A stretch of DNA of 64,000 nt, from NCBI GenBank assembly GCA_951804985.1, contig OX638136.1, forward strand, positions 4,219,852-4,283,851, in the 5' to 3' direction. The notes beneath the pieces are model-generated. The model was not told the origin of the DNA, ran no database searches, and saw nothing but the letters and a program-made list of their open reading frames with translations. Source of the DNA: Dryomyza anilis (Eukaryota > Arthropoda > Insecta > Diptera > Dryomyzidae). This document shows positions 9,959-20,195 of this stretch, in pieces (positions within the stretch are counted from its first letter, which is position 1; each line of letters begins with the position of its first letter). A program made the translations under genes and the position numbers.

Positions 9959-11144
9959 GCACAGTGGCAGAGCTTAAAGCTGCAAGATGGTTGCTTATAT
10001 CGTGTATGGGAAAATGAATATGGCACATCCGCTCGAAGTTTGATTGTTGTTCCCAAGTCAAAAATAAAAGAGATATTAGCGGAATACCATGGTGGATCTA
10101 GTGGTGGTCATTTGGGCATTAATAAAACGGTCGAGAAGGTAAAGAAACGTTTTTATTGGATTGGATTCCAAGAGTCAGTCGCAGATTGGATTCGCAGTTG
10201 CCCGCAATGTGTACCAGCAAAAGGACCAACAGTCAGAAGTCGCGGCAGGATGCATCAATACAACGTGGGAGCACCATTCGAGCGTATTGCCATTGATGTC
10301 GCCGAGCCGTTTCCAATCAGTGATGCGGGGAATAAGTATGTGCTTGTCGTCATTGACTACTTCAGCAAGTGGCCTGAAGTGTATCCCATGCCGAATCAAG
10401 AAGCCACAACAGTTGCGGATGCATTAGTTAACAACTGGGTAAGCCATTTTGGAGTACCGTTGGAATTGCATTCAGATCAAGGAAGAAATTTTGAGTCTGC
10501 AGTTTTTAAGGAAGTATGCAAAGTCCTCAACATACACAAAACACGAACAACGCCTTTGCACCCGCAATCTGATGGCATGGTGGAAAGATTCAATCGGACT
10601 TTGGAATAGTATCTCAGAAAAGTGGTTGATAAAAATCAAAAAGATTAGGATAAACACATACCACTGTTTCTCATGGCATATCGAACGGCGGTTCATGACA
10701 CCACAGTTGCTTCACCTGCGAACATTGTTTTTGGGACAGACTTAAGATTACCTGCGGATTTAAAGTTTGGTGCGAGTCCTTCAGCTGGAATTCCTGTACA
10801 CAATTATGTTTTCAGAAAAAGTGAAGAAATGAACGAAGTGCATCAGTTTGTAAGACAGCGTACACAATTTGCGAGTGATAAGATGAAGGCCAGATACGAC
10901 TTGCGCACAAATTCAGAGGGATTTACGGAAGGACAACTTGTTTTATACTTGCAACTTGCTCTATAACCCACAAAGGAAGAAAGGCTTATCCCCTAAGCTA
11001 CAAACACACTGGGAAGGACCATACAAGATAATTAAAAGAATTAACGATGTCGTGTATCGGATTCAGAATACTGCAGGCGTTAGACGGAAAATGAAAGTGG
11101 TATATTTAGAAAGGTTGGCGCCGTATAGAGAGAGAGAGGATTAA
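9959..11144 (+). pseudogene. pol: pol of element 1: integrase
   Basis: The HHCC zinc-binding region is seen as HLGINKTVEKV ... CPQC. The catalytic core Asp residues are in IAIDVAEPFP and HSDQGRNFES, and the Glu in VERFNRTLE, fitting DD35E. Nonsense codons occur at 10607-10609 and again within 20 codons, and a frameshift with a short duplicated piece occurs near 10940. The C-terminus keeps a GPF/Y-type module (HWEGPYKIIKRI) and ends at 11144. The integrase cannot be made whole. Confidence 0.88.
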
Positions 11145-11168
11145 CATCTGTTCGGGACGAACAGATTT

Positions 11169-11181
11169 AGGTGGAGGGCAG
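11169..11181 (+). other. Polypurine tract of element 1
   Basis: AGGTGGAGGGCAG directly precedes the TG of the 3' LTR, as expected for the plus-strand primer. It is not purely purine, as one T and one C are present. Confidence 0.6.
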
Positions 11182-11711
11182 TGTTACGAAAAGAGGTAAT
11201 TTGCTCCACTGTGCAAGCAATCAACAATAATAAATGAGATGCCAGACAATTCAGCGCACTAAGCAATGTGTTAGAAAGAGACGGAAGATCATTCAGCGCA
11301 CTATGCAATGTGCGAGAAAGAAATGGAAGATCGACACATTAAAACACATGAGTGCGAAGGAGATGCCAATAGCATGCGTCATTCACGAAACGAGTAGAAG
11401 GTTCTTGAGGCTTGTCGAAACGTGTCGAACTGATGCCTGCAGTATATAAGACCGCGCATCTGAGGCACTGTACTTCAGTTGTGATTTAATAGTGAACTAG
11501 TGCATCTCGTGAGTGAACATTGTAAAGATAAATTGTAGTAATTCAGCAGTTGATGTAAGTGATTATTCTTTAAGTTGTTATTTAAATTAATAAAGTTAAT
11601 TAATACTAGTTGAAATAATACTAGTTAAAACCAAAGTGCGTTTTTATTTTGTACACAATCCAGCGATACGAACTCGTAGAACAGTTTTCCGTAGACTGAA
11701 TTTTCGTAACA
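11182..11711 (+). repeat. 3' LTR of element 1
   Basis: 530 bp with TG...CA ends. It carries the TATA/initiator pair and an AATAAA polyadenylation signal at 11589-11594, which is ATTAAA in the 5' LTR. It has an extra tandem copy of the GCGCACTA..GCAATGTG block compared with the 5' LTR. Confidence 0.95.
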
Positions 11712-12008
11712 ATATTTAAAAAATATTAATTTATTGCAAATTTATTGAAACTTATGGGATATTTGCTACAAGGTGTAAATTTACACAGATAGTTGCAGCA
11801 AGACTTTCATAAAGATCTTGTTTTCTTCGTATATTTGTATGTTAATTTAAATTGAAAATTTTAATAATTAATTATTAAAAAATTGAATTATAATATTAAG
11901 TTAATCATTAAATTAAAATAGTTTACAAAGTAGCAATTTCCATGACACTAACCGGGATGATCGGCTGATCACCTGAGACTCTTAATGTGGTCCTTAAAGA
12001 TCTCATCA
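11712..12008. other. AT-rich spacer
   Basis: Low-complexity AT-rich sequence after the target duplication of element 1. No feature is seen. Confidence 0.6.
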
Positions 12009-12188
12009 TTACCATTGGAGGGTGAGCCGGTTGCCTTTCTGCAACAATAGATTCAAATCCTTCGCGATCTCAATGGGCACCATCATGTCCCCACAGTCGC
12101 CAAGTGCCTTATCAATGACGCAATAGCTACTGTAATGTTGTGCGAATTCTTGTAGGTAATTGTTTCCTTTTCGGTTTACAACAAGCAT
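12009..12188 (-). pseudogene. Unrecognised 59-codon open segment, possible host exon
   Basis: A minus-strand ATG at 12188 opens a frame starting MLVVNRKGNNYLQEFAQHYS and ending at TAA 12009. Composition is balanced (Cys, Gly, Asp and Met-rich middle, KALGDCGDMMVP), unlike the AT-rich surroundings. On the minus strand the frame ends at CAATG followed by GTAATG, which would serve as a splice donor. No family is recognised. It could be a surviving exon, or a piece of an unknown mobile element. Confidence 0.3.
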
Positions 12189-12899
12189 TTTGTAAACCGC
12201 AGAAAATCATGGGTGCAGTTGGGCGAGGTAGATGCAGTTGTTAATTGATTCATTTGCATTGAAGACATTGATTTTTGATCCATGGCTTTGTTCCACCATT
12301 AATAATCAAAAGTGCCCTTTGCTAGTCTGCAATGAGGAATAAGGTTATTTTAATTACATTTATGTTACTTATCTTTCAATGTCCTGCTGCATATAGGCTC
12401 TTTTCGCACTGATTTCAAACATTGAAACAAAGTTAATACTATTTGTTACTTTAAAAAAAAAAATCTGAAGATATCTGAATATGCACAACAATTGAAAATT
12501 ATGCCCCATTTTTTTTTTTTGTTGCTAATTAATTGAAAACAAATTGAACGCATTACAAGAATTCAATTCGTTCAGTTTTATTCGAAATGAACGAACACAG
12601 CGCCACCTTTACGCCATTTTTGTTCATATCTGTTAAATCATGTTATGTTAAATTCCACTTCCACATAACCAATGTTTTCGCCCGACGTCGGCAAATTCGG
12701 AAGGAATCTCTATACTATTTATACTCTCTGTATTTGCTACAATATTGAATTTACCTTTCAATTGACATAAAATTAACATAATCGATCAGTTTTTTTGTAT
12801 AATGTATTTGATTAGTTTTACTTTTAACATATTATAAAATTGTTCTACGCAACTCATCGCTCTGCACCTTGCTGACTTTGTGGCATTTCTTAATCGTGC
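12189..12899. other. AT-rich spacer
   Basis: No open frame or recognisable element is seen across these roughly 700 bases, apart from poly-A and poly-T runs near 12455 and 12510. Confidence 0.6.
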
Positions 12900-13035
12900 T
12901 TTCAACAGACAGACACTAAATCTGAGAAGACCTCCTGATCAAAAACATATATACTTTTCTATAACGGAAATGCTTATATCTGGGTGTTATAAACGGCCTT
13001 CCAACTAAATATACACTTTAGTATAGGGTATAAAA
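12900..13035 (-). mobile_element. INE-1-like Helitron relic, 5' end only
   Basis: A worn match to the terminal 135 bases of the copies at 13751, 39456 and 55700. It carries the CAACAGACAGACA...CTAAAT, CCTCCTGATCAAAAACATATATAC and GTATAGGGTATAAAAA blocks in the same order. Divergence is high, so this is an old copy. Confidence 0.6.
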
Positions 13036-13750
13036 AAATATTTCAAGCTGAAGATTATGTTCTGATTTTAGACAATGAACTCTAGTCGAACGTTTAAATA
13101 AAGCAATTAAAGTTTTCCACGTTGTTTCCACAAATTTATCAGTTTATATGGAATTTTGAAAAGTTGTTATATGTTGACTATAGACAAAATTACATCTATT
13201 TTAATCCACGAAAATGATTCAGTCTCTTGACTTCAATTCATTTACCTGATTTAAAAAAAGCAAATCACAAATATTTTTAAAGAAATAAATTGTAATCTTT
13301 TTTCAATTCATTTGTTAATATATAATTAGATTTAAATCAATAAATGAAAATCATTTTTAAAATCTTTATTTAAATCTTTTACAGATTCAATCATCTTAAG
13401 TTTCAATTACCTTTCAAGTCTTTGGATTGCTGGAAATATTAAGCAAAATCTTTGAATCGAATCACTAGATTTTGCAATCATTTTTAATTCAGTAATTTAA
13501 ATCATCTGTTCATTTTAGTCATAAGATTGAATCACAAAAAAACTGCAATCAGTTTTCAAGTCAAATGATTCAATCCCCAAAATAAAAAGTCATTTGGTTG
13601 CTGCATAAACGACTGAAACGCAAATGATTTTGCAATCACTTTGCTCAAATCATTTTTCACACTCAAGACTTGAAGCAAAACGCTCACAAATCATAGTGAT
13701 TGGAAATTTTTCGATTTAAACAAAAAGAACTCCAAGTCTTTGACAATTTA
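13036..13750. repeat. AT-rich region dense in TGATT/AATCA motifs
   Basis: Between about 13200 and 13740 the motifs TGATTCAATC, AATCATTT and GATTGAATCA recur many times in both orientations without a fixed period. The style resembles the motif-rich interior of some MITEs, comparable to the GTTG/CAAC-rich stretch near 1300-1600. No terminal repeats could be defined. Confidence 0.35.
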
Positions 13751-14392
13751 AACCAGTTGGGAAGGTTAGATCACATGGGAAATTTTAAAGTAGGTGTAAT
13801 TATGATAGTTAGGATTATCAAAATTATAGTCGGTGTAAGCCGACTATAAATACCCTACACATATTGTGGTTACCATTCAAATTGATATATAGGTCACCAG
13901 GGTACACGAATCCTGAAAATAACTACAAACATTCAATCGCTGAAGAATTTCCATTCATTTGGTACCCATATTTACAAATGGGTAGGTGTACCGAATTTCG
14001 ATTTATTTTTGTGAACCACAAGTCTTTTCGCCGGAAAACATTATTATCATGTATTTGAGCATGATATCAATATATATTTGACCAAAAAAGTTTACCTAAG
14101 CACGTATACATAAAAATTGATCTTTATATGTACATTTTATATGAGGTATTTGAACATAAGTGGTCGGATCATAGGTCACAATGGACCGATCTCGCCAATT
14201 TATAGCGTAGGTATATTAGTACTCTAAGTTATAAGTTTCATTTATCTAGCTCTTCAATTTTAAAAGTAGTAGGGATTTCAACAGACAGACGGACATCGCT
14301 AAATCGACTCAGGAGGTCATGGTGATCAAGAATATATATACAAACGGCGTACCAAACTGAAAATACCCTTTCACTCTTAGCGTAGGGTATAA
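13751..14392 (-). mobile_element. INE-1/DINE-1-like nonautonomous Helitron, near full length
   Basis: On the minus strand it begins TATACCCTACGCTAAGAGTG with an imperfect inverted GGGTAT partner. It passes a GTCCGTCTG-type microsatellite (shortened here), and ends with a hairpin (AGTCGGCTTACACCGACT) and a tail CTAACCTTCCCAACTGG. This layout of a subterminal TATACCC inverted repeat, a GTCTGTCC tract and a 3' hairpin matches the INE-1 family of flies. It has no coding capacity; the short open frame at 13864-14058 is chance. Confidence 0.75.
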
Positions 14393-14890
14393 AAATATGT
14401 AAGTATGAAAGCTTCAGCCCGCAAGGTGCTTGGTTGATGGGAACACCGGTGAAGCGGAAAGGGTGAGAGGATTGTTAGAGTTGAGTGAGCACAACGAATA
14501 TAAGTTCGTGTGAACTGCAAAAACTATCAGTCGATCACACTGCCTCCGTTTCCCAAAAAATTCACTGAAAAATTAAAATGTTTGAAGTAGAATAAAAATA
14601 TTAATTGTTTTTTGTTAATGTTATCGAGAAATCAATAATACTTCAATGAATGTACAATAGAGATGGTTGGTTTTGTTTAGAAAGGCAGTATAATCATTTT
14701 AAAAATACATATTTTTGAACTATATATTTATTATTTATTTATATATATATATATTGTTAGAGATTGAGTTTACACTAAATAAAATATATTTTTACAATAA
14801 ATAGTTGAGATTTATTTAATCATATAATGCATTATTATAATTCATACAACATTATAAGAATAATGTTTTATGATAAAAAAAAAATAAAAA
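14393..14890. other. Spacer without a supported gene
   Basis: A moderately GC-balanced start (14405-14560) gives way to AT-rich sequence with a short TA run at 14742-14754. No open frame longer than chance is seen. Confidence 0.55.
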
Positions 14891-14891
14891 T

Positions 14892-15095
<204 letters not shown>

Positions 15096-15454
15096 GATTT
15101 ATAAGAAATAAGAACATATAAGATTAGTATTATCAAAAATAATATTTTTTTTTTCCAAAACCACGCATTATATTTTTATCAGGTTTTGTTTTACTTTGTT
15201 ACACCGTACTCTCACCGCACTCTCTTTCCTCAGTGTTGTATCATTTCTTAAGTAAAATGAGCTGAAATGTGAAATAAATAATTATTTTAGAATTTAGTAA
15301 AGTTAGAGATTTTAATCACTTAAGACACACATTTTATATCTCAAAACATTTTACAAAATAATAACAAATAATTAATTTTTTTTGTGCATGCTAAAATTCT
15401 ATTAATAATAATAATAGTTTATCACTACTGTCTTATAAGATGTTTGGCCGTGCT

Positions 15455-15695
15455 CTCTCAGCATTTTGAGCTGTGCGTGTTATATGTATACTCAAAGTGG
15501 TGGAACCTACAGTTTATATCCGAATCCGAACGGCAGGTCAGAGTTTTTCATAGGCAATGTTTTACTCTCGTAGGTTTGCCATTTACTGCCGAGAGGTAGC
15601 GAAGAAAAATGTTTCTATGAAATGATGTTGTTAGCCCCACTCCAGGCTTGGTACCTTTCGGCTCGCAGTCCAACGCACTGAGCTACCGCGGCTGG
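15455..15695 (-). mobile_element. tRNA-derived SINE
   Basis: On the minus strand it starts CCAGCCGCGGTAGCTCAGTG. The TAGCTCAGTGCGTTGG part fits a tRNA A box, and the following ACTGCGAGCC fits an anticodon-arm remnant. The non-tRNA body contains AACTGTAGGTTCCACCACTT and ACACGCACAGCTCAAAATG. A related copy of the body lies at 25679-25868. No B box matching the consensus could be read, so the promoter is uncertain. Confidence 0.65.
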
Positions 15696-15707
15696 ATTAT
15701 ATTAAAG

Positions 15708-16179
15708 GTATTCACGAAACGGAGCAGTTGCCGATGTACATTAGCAGTATTGTAGAAATGTATCACATTTCGTGAACACACTTATTTCGTATTTGTGTAG
15801 TATGGTAGTTTTCAGTTTGATGTACCAAAAACAGATGTTTTCGTTTCATTAAAATTTTACATTTATTGCTTATTGGCCATATACAATATATAAGTACGCC
15901 TTTTGTTACTTACTTTTAATTCAATATCTCATATCAATAAATTATAGTTAAAACAATGTAAACAAATTAGATTTGTGATGTCGATTTAAGAAAAAAGCTC
16001 GTTAATACTCGTTAATATTTATTGTTAAAACAGTGGACATTATGCCATCATTTCATTTTTATTCACATGCATAAATGTATATATTCATTAAAAATATGTA
16101 TTTTCATTTAAATATAATGCATTTTGGTGAATTTCAACTCAATTATCAAACACTGTCTGTAATATCAAGTACCCAAAAG
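15708..16179. mobile_element. Left part of a possible inverted-repeat element split by LTR element 2
   Basis: The sequence starting GGTATTCACGAAACGGAGCA at 15708 has an inverted, about 80% similar partner near 25098-25146 (reverse complement GGTTATTCACTAAACGGAGC). Between them lies LTR element 2, so the two parts may be one 640 bp MITE into which it inserted. TTAA lies close to both outer ends. Boundaries and class are inferred. Confidence 0.35.
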
Positions 16180-17112
16180 CGTTGAGAGTTAGCATTATGA
16201 CAGTCACTCATAGCGTGGCAGTTCATTGATATTTTTCTAGTGGGTAGTTGCTGTTGCTAAATATTAATGCTAAATATTTAAATAAAATTATATGCATTCT
16301 GTTGGTAAAACAAAAAGTAAATTATGTTGGTTTGATGACACACCTTTTGGTCGTTGCCAAAACAAGCGGCGACAATTTACTTATTCATCAATTGTAACTG
16401 TAAACCAAATTCTCAGCAGCGTCAAGTTGCTAGCTTCAAAAAAATAAGCACGTGGTGCAATTTGTTTGTAAACAAGGATGACTTCAATTCAATGACTTTG
16501 CGATGGCCTAAATTCAATGTCATCGCGGGTTGCTGATTATGCAAGAGTTGCTTTCACGGTCAGCGTTAAGATCGGATCGAACTTGTGTTCTTTACTGAAC
16601 TTGTGATTGGTTAAAATTATGCTTCTGGTCAAAAGACACACTGTGTTTGGCCAAAATTATGTTTCTAGGCTGAAGCAGCAAGACACTGGAAAAATAGCAT
16701 TGAAACTTAGATTAAGTATATAAGCTATAGTTATTTAGTTTTTAAGTGCACCCAGAAAAAAATTCCCTCAAATCCCATTAAAATTGGTCAATAGGACAAT
16801 TATTGATTTAATAGTATACAAAAAATAAATCTTCTCATATAAACTCAATGGCAATGTCATGGTATTTTCTAGTATTTAATGGTATTTTCCGATTAAAAAA
16901 ATAATTTATCCTATTGACTACTTTTAATAGTAAAAAACTATTATTTATATAGTATTTTTTTCTGAGTGAGGGTTGTCATTAGATTAAGAAGTGAGTTCAC
17001 AAGTTGAACAGTAAAAAGAAATAAAAGATATAAAAAGGATAAACTGGAAATGGAGTAAGTGTTAGTATTTATTAAATGTCTCATTTTAGGTGATGAAATA
17101 GGGACTTTAACA
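16180..17112 (+). repeat. 5' LTR of element 2 with nested MITE
   Basis: The 933 bp length is explained by a 220 bp insertion at 16749-16968; without it the LTR is close to the 704 bp 3' LTR. A TATATAA at 16717-16723 is a candidate TATA box; the 3' LTR differs at this spot. The LTR ends ...GGACTTTAACA immediately before the PBS. Confidence 0.92.
16749..16968. mobile_element. Nested MITE in the 5' LTR of element 2
   Basis: Absent from the 3' LTR at the matching place. Its ends are inverted: CACCCAGAAAAAAAT at the left and the reverse complement CACTCAGAAAAAAATAC at the right. It has no coding sequence and about 80% AT. AGTG occurs at both edges, as a possible 4 bp duplication or as part of the inverted repeat. 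The insertion happened after LTR element 2 integrated. Confidence 0.75.
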
Positions 17113-17113
17113 T

Positions 17114-17125
17114 TGGCGCAGTCGG
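17114..17125 (+). other. Primer binding site of element 2
   Basis: TGGCGCAGTCGG two bases after the 5' LTR is the type of PBS known from the serine-tRNA-primed 17.6/297 group of fly Ty3/gypsy elements. The tRNA assignment rests on family knowledge. Confidence 0.75.
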
Positions 17126-17519
17126 TTTTAGAACCAAAAACAACCGCTCTAGATGGAAGATAGACATTTTTTTTTAAAAATGTTTTTAAAATAAATAGTC
17201 AATAATTTAAATAAAATCTAATTTTGGTAATTTAAATAATTTTGTTGGAAATGAAATCTTAACTGGTATTTTTAATGGAAGCCCTACAATGAAAATTAAA
17301 GAAAACACAACATGAAACAATAAAATTAAATGGATAAATTGGACGAAATAAAATATATCGTATTGTAGTGAGTTTTGAGGAAAATAATGAAAACATGGTG
17401 TAAACAAATAATAAATTTTTAAATAAATAAGGAGAATCTGTCGAGAAAAATCTGAAGTTAAATAAAAATTCAGTAGTGATACCAGTAATATTGAGAAATT
17501 TAATGTCCTAGATTTTAAA

Positions 17520-18816
17520 ATGAGTATCCAACATATTGCAAAGACCGTGAACCGTTTGGTTCCGATGTTCTCAGGCACGGATTCCAATGATCTCCCCTCT
17601 GAAGTATTTAGATTCATACAAGGATGTGATTTAGCGGTAAAGGCTACGAAGGAAACAGAGTTACGAGAATTTATATCATGTGTTAAGTTAAGAATGTATG
17701 GAGACGCATTTGAACTAGTTAACGGAATTCAATTTAGCAGATTAGATGAATTATATACTCTAATAAAGCGAAAATATTTTAAAACCATAACATTAGACTC
17801 AGTGATAAATGATATAAATCATGCCTATCAAACATCAACGGAAGAAATTAGACCTTTTGCAGTACGCCTAAATGTCCTGAAAACAAAGGCGGTGGAATTA
17901 ATAAAAGAAAAATATAACGGCACAGGGGACGAGGCAATGTTAATGGAACTGGACAAATCCATACAAAAGACTTTGAAAGTAGGTCTTAAAGACAGCACAC
18001 TGAAAATACACATACTAAATAATAAGTCAAACTCACTAGATTCACTGATAGAGGAAGCAGTAGAAACGTTGGAGATAATACAAAGTGGGCGTGTAATAGA
18101 ACCAACACAGAATGCCCCAGAGATGCTCTATAACAGGGCCTCACAAATAACATGCGAAAAAATTGTTATAGGAAACAATAGTGGATCATTTGGGTACGAA
18201 ATGCTCGCAAACAAAAGGGATAAAGTTATTCCAACATGTCCATTTTGCGGGAATGACGAACATACGAGGGACGAATGTATCAGTCGGAAAACATGCCTTA
18301 CTGTCAAGAATGTGGCAATTACGGCCACGAAACGAGCCTTAGATGTGCAAATAATGAACCGGAACCGGAGCAAAACTGTACGCGTAGACAAAAAACAATA
18401 AATTACGATTACAATGATGGCTACGAGAATAATACGCAAGCCAATCATAGGAATAACAATGTTCGAAGATATAATAACAACAATAATTGGGAATATCATA
18501 ATGAAAATAGAAATAATAATTATAATAACAATAATAATAATTATAATAACAATAATAATAATAATTATCAGAATATTAATCGTAATTATATTAATAACAA
18601 TGAAAAGAATTACAATAACAATAACAACAATAATAATGGAAATAGAAATGGTAATTATCGGAATACTAATAATGGGAATAGTAGTAATAATAATCATAAT
18701 CATAATAATAATCAGTATTTAAATAAATGTAAATGGTATGCAAGAATTGGGCATACGTTAGAAAACTGTTTTGCGAAGAGAGATTTTGAGTCTACCCGCA
18801 ACCAGGGAAACTGTTA
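17520..18816 (+). pseudogene. gag: gag of LTR element 2
   Basis: The frame 17520-18401 begins MSIQHIAKTVNRLVPMFSGT and covers the capsid-like region, ending with zinc knuckle CPFCGNDEHTRDEC. A frame change near 18275-18300 moves to a second frame carrying CQECGNYGHETSLRC, a long Asn-rich linker (about 18400-18720) and a third knuckle-like motif CKWYARIGHTLENC, where the second Cys is replaced. The frame ends at 18816. The Gag would package element RNA. The same two-knuckle plus Asn-rich design recurs in element 3. Antisense Ile-rich frames over the Asn tract are shadows. Confidence 0.85.
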
Positions 18817-18888
18817 GGGTCCCAGAGTAGGCCAATAATCTGGGAACCCAAGACAAATTGCGAAATCAGGCCAAAGAAGATATGAATT

Positions 18889-19041
18889 GTGAATCAGACG
18901 CCGTGCGCGGCAGTGGATACGTTCGCTATCAATGGTAGGAAAATGGTAGATAATTTTATTTCACTAATTGTATTAACGTTGAACGTATTCGGCATAGTAG
19001 CATTAACAGCAAAAAATAATTTTTATGATTATAATAAATAG
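18889..19041 (+). CDS. Short membrane-type ORF segment between gag and protease
   Basis: A 50-codon open stretch (from GTG 18889 to TAG 19041) reads VNQTPCAAVDTFAINGRKMV and then a hydrophobic run ISLIVLTLNVFGIVALTA, long enough for one membrane-spanning helix, followed by polar residues. It lies just after gag and before the protease, where Ty3/gypsy elements usually have only the frameshift site. Element 3 has a counterpart (52836-53090), including the shared NQTP start. It may be an extension of Gag reached by frameshifting; its function is unknown. Confidence 0.4.
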   Translation: MNQTPCAAVDTFAINGRKMVDNFISLIVLTLNVFGIVALTAKNNFYDYNK

Positions 19042-19179
19042 GATATGTATAGAAGAAAATTGGAAGAAATTTAATGATCTGATTACTTCAGGAATAAAAA
19101 TATTAGTAAATATATTGAAAATATTAAAGAATTAAAATAAAGTATATATACAAAATCAAAGAAAAATCGAATTATTTAT

Positions 19180-20042
19180 AGTAGACATGGGGAATTCAGA
19201 CAAGCGAAAAATGGGAAACTAATATTACTCGTAGATTCTGGTGCAGACTCTAGCTTGGTGAAGTGGAGTGCATTAGATAATAAACTAGAGAGAAATTTAA
19301 AAGACACAAAAGATCTGAGCGGAGCATTTGGGGGACATGTGACTACCGCAGGATCAATTGAAATTCAACATATGAAACATAGAGGGCTCAGTCTGACGTT
19401 ACATACAATAATGCAGGATCAGGGAGTTCCGGCAGACGGTATACTTGGACGATATAATCTACATGCATCATAAATGCAGTGGAAAGGGATTAACCTTTAT
19501 AGATGGGCATAGAAATAAAATTGTAACACTACCTCTCAGATCACTAGATGATATAAACAAAATATTATACAGTGAAGAAATAAAAATAATAGCAAGATAT
19601 AAAGGTATCGCCAGACTACCACTACGAACCAAGATCCCCGTAGTAATAATTCTAAAACAGGAAATTTCACCAGGAGTTTATATCGGAGAAACCATATCAA
19701 ATGTGAGAAAAATAGTGTTTACGTTTCAGTATTAAACTCAACAGAAAAATATATAATATTGAATAAAAACATACTTACAGCTCAAATTTTCAAATTATAA
19801 TAAATTTATGGAACCAGGGAGTGGCACAATGAATAGCGTACAATGCATAAACATACGACACAGAATATGCAAACTATTTGACTCATTGAAACTGGATCCT
19901 AATGCAAATGTTGAGGAGAAGGCATCCATAGAACAAATATGTGCGTCATACCATGATGTATTTCTGTTAGAGGGGGATGAGCAATCGTATACACCAATTT
20001 TAAAACATGAAATCGGCCAACCTCCGATTAACCGAAAACAAT
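19180..20042 (+). pseudogene. pol: Protease and spacer region of element 2
   Basis: The reading LILLVDSGADSSLV (about 19220-19260) is the aspartic protease active site DSGA; the ILGRYN part near 19440 matches the second conserved block. Frames change near 19440 and 19735. The 19808-20044 piece reaches SYTPILKHEIGQPP, the usual entry into RT, then stops at the Helitron junction at 20043. Confidence 0.75.
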
Positions 20043-20195
20043 AAAAACCAGTTGGGAAGGTTAGATCACATGGGAAATTTTAAAGTAGGTGTAATTATGA
20101 TAGTTAGGATTATCAAAATTATAGTCGGTGTAAGCCGACTATAAATACCCTACACATATGTGTGGTTACCATTCAAAGTGATATATAGGTCACCA
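20043..20195 (-). mobile_element. INE-1-like Helitron 3'-end fragment at the RT deletion
   Basis: 153 bases match the right-hand end of the other copies (tail, hairpin AGTCGGTGTAAGCCGACT and ATACCCTACACATATGTGTG). On one side lies the start of RT and on the other the middle of RNase H, about 1 kb further along a normal pol. The element sequence therefore replaces RT. Confidence 0.88.

Larger units (their letters stand above)
5590..11711 (+). mobile_element. LTR element 1: full-length dead Ty3/gypsy retrotransposon
   Basis: Two LTRs (5590-6092 and 11182-11711) with TG...CA ends are flanked by a 4 bp target duplication ATAT (5586-5589 and 11712-11715). The order is PBS, gag, protease, RT, RNase H, integrase, PPT, which is the Ty3/gypsy order. 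There is no env. The copy carries gag frameshifts, several nonsense codons in pol and a changed RT active site, so it is inactive. The primer site resembles a tRNA-Leu type, as in the mdg3/micropia group, but that subgroup assignment is tentative. Confidence 0.95.

Noticed and set aside
15640..15695. Functional tRNA gene
   Set aside because: Only an A-box-like head is present, with no complete cloverleaf or B box; it fits a SINE.
18128..18722. Ile/Val-rich antisense and alternate-frame ORFs that look like membrane proteins
   Set aside because: They lie over the AAT/AAC-rich stretch of gag that encodes an Asn-rich linker; the hydrophobicity is a codon-shadow effect.
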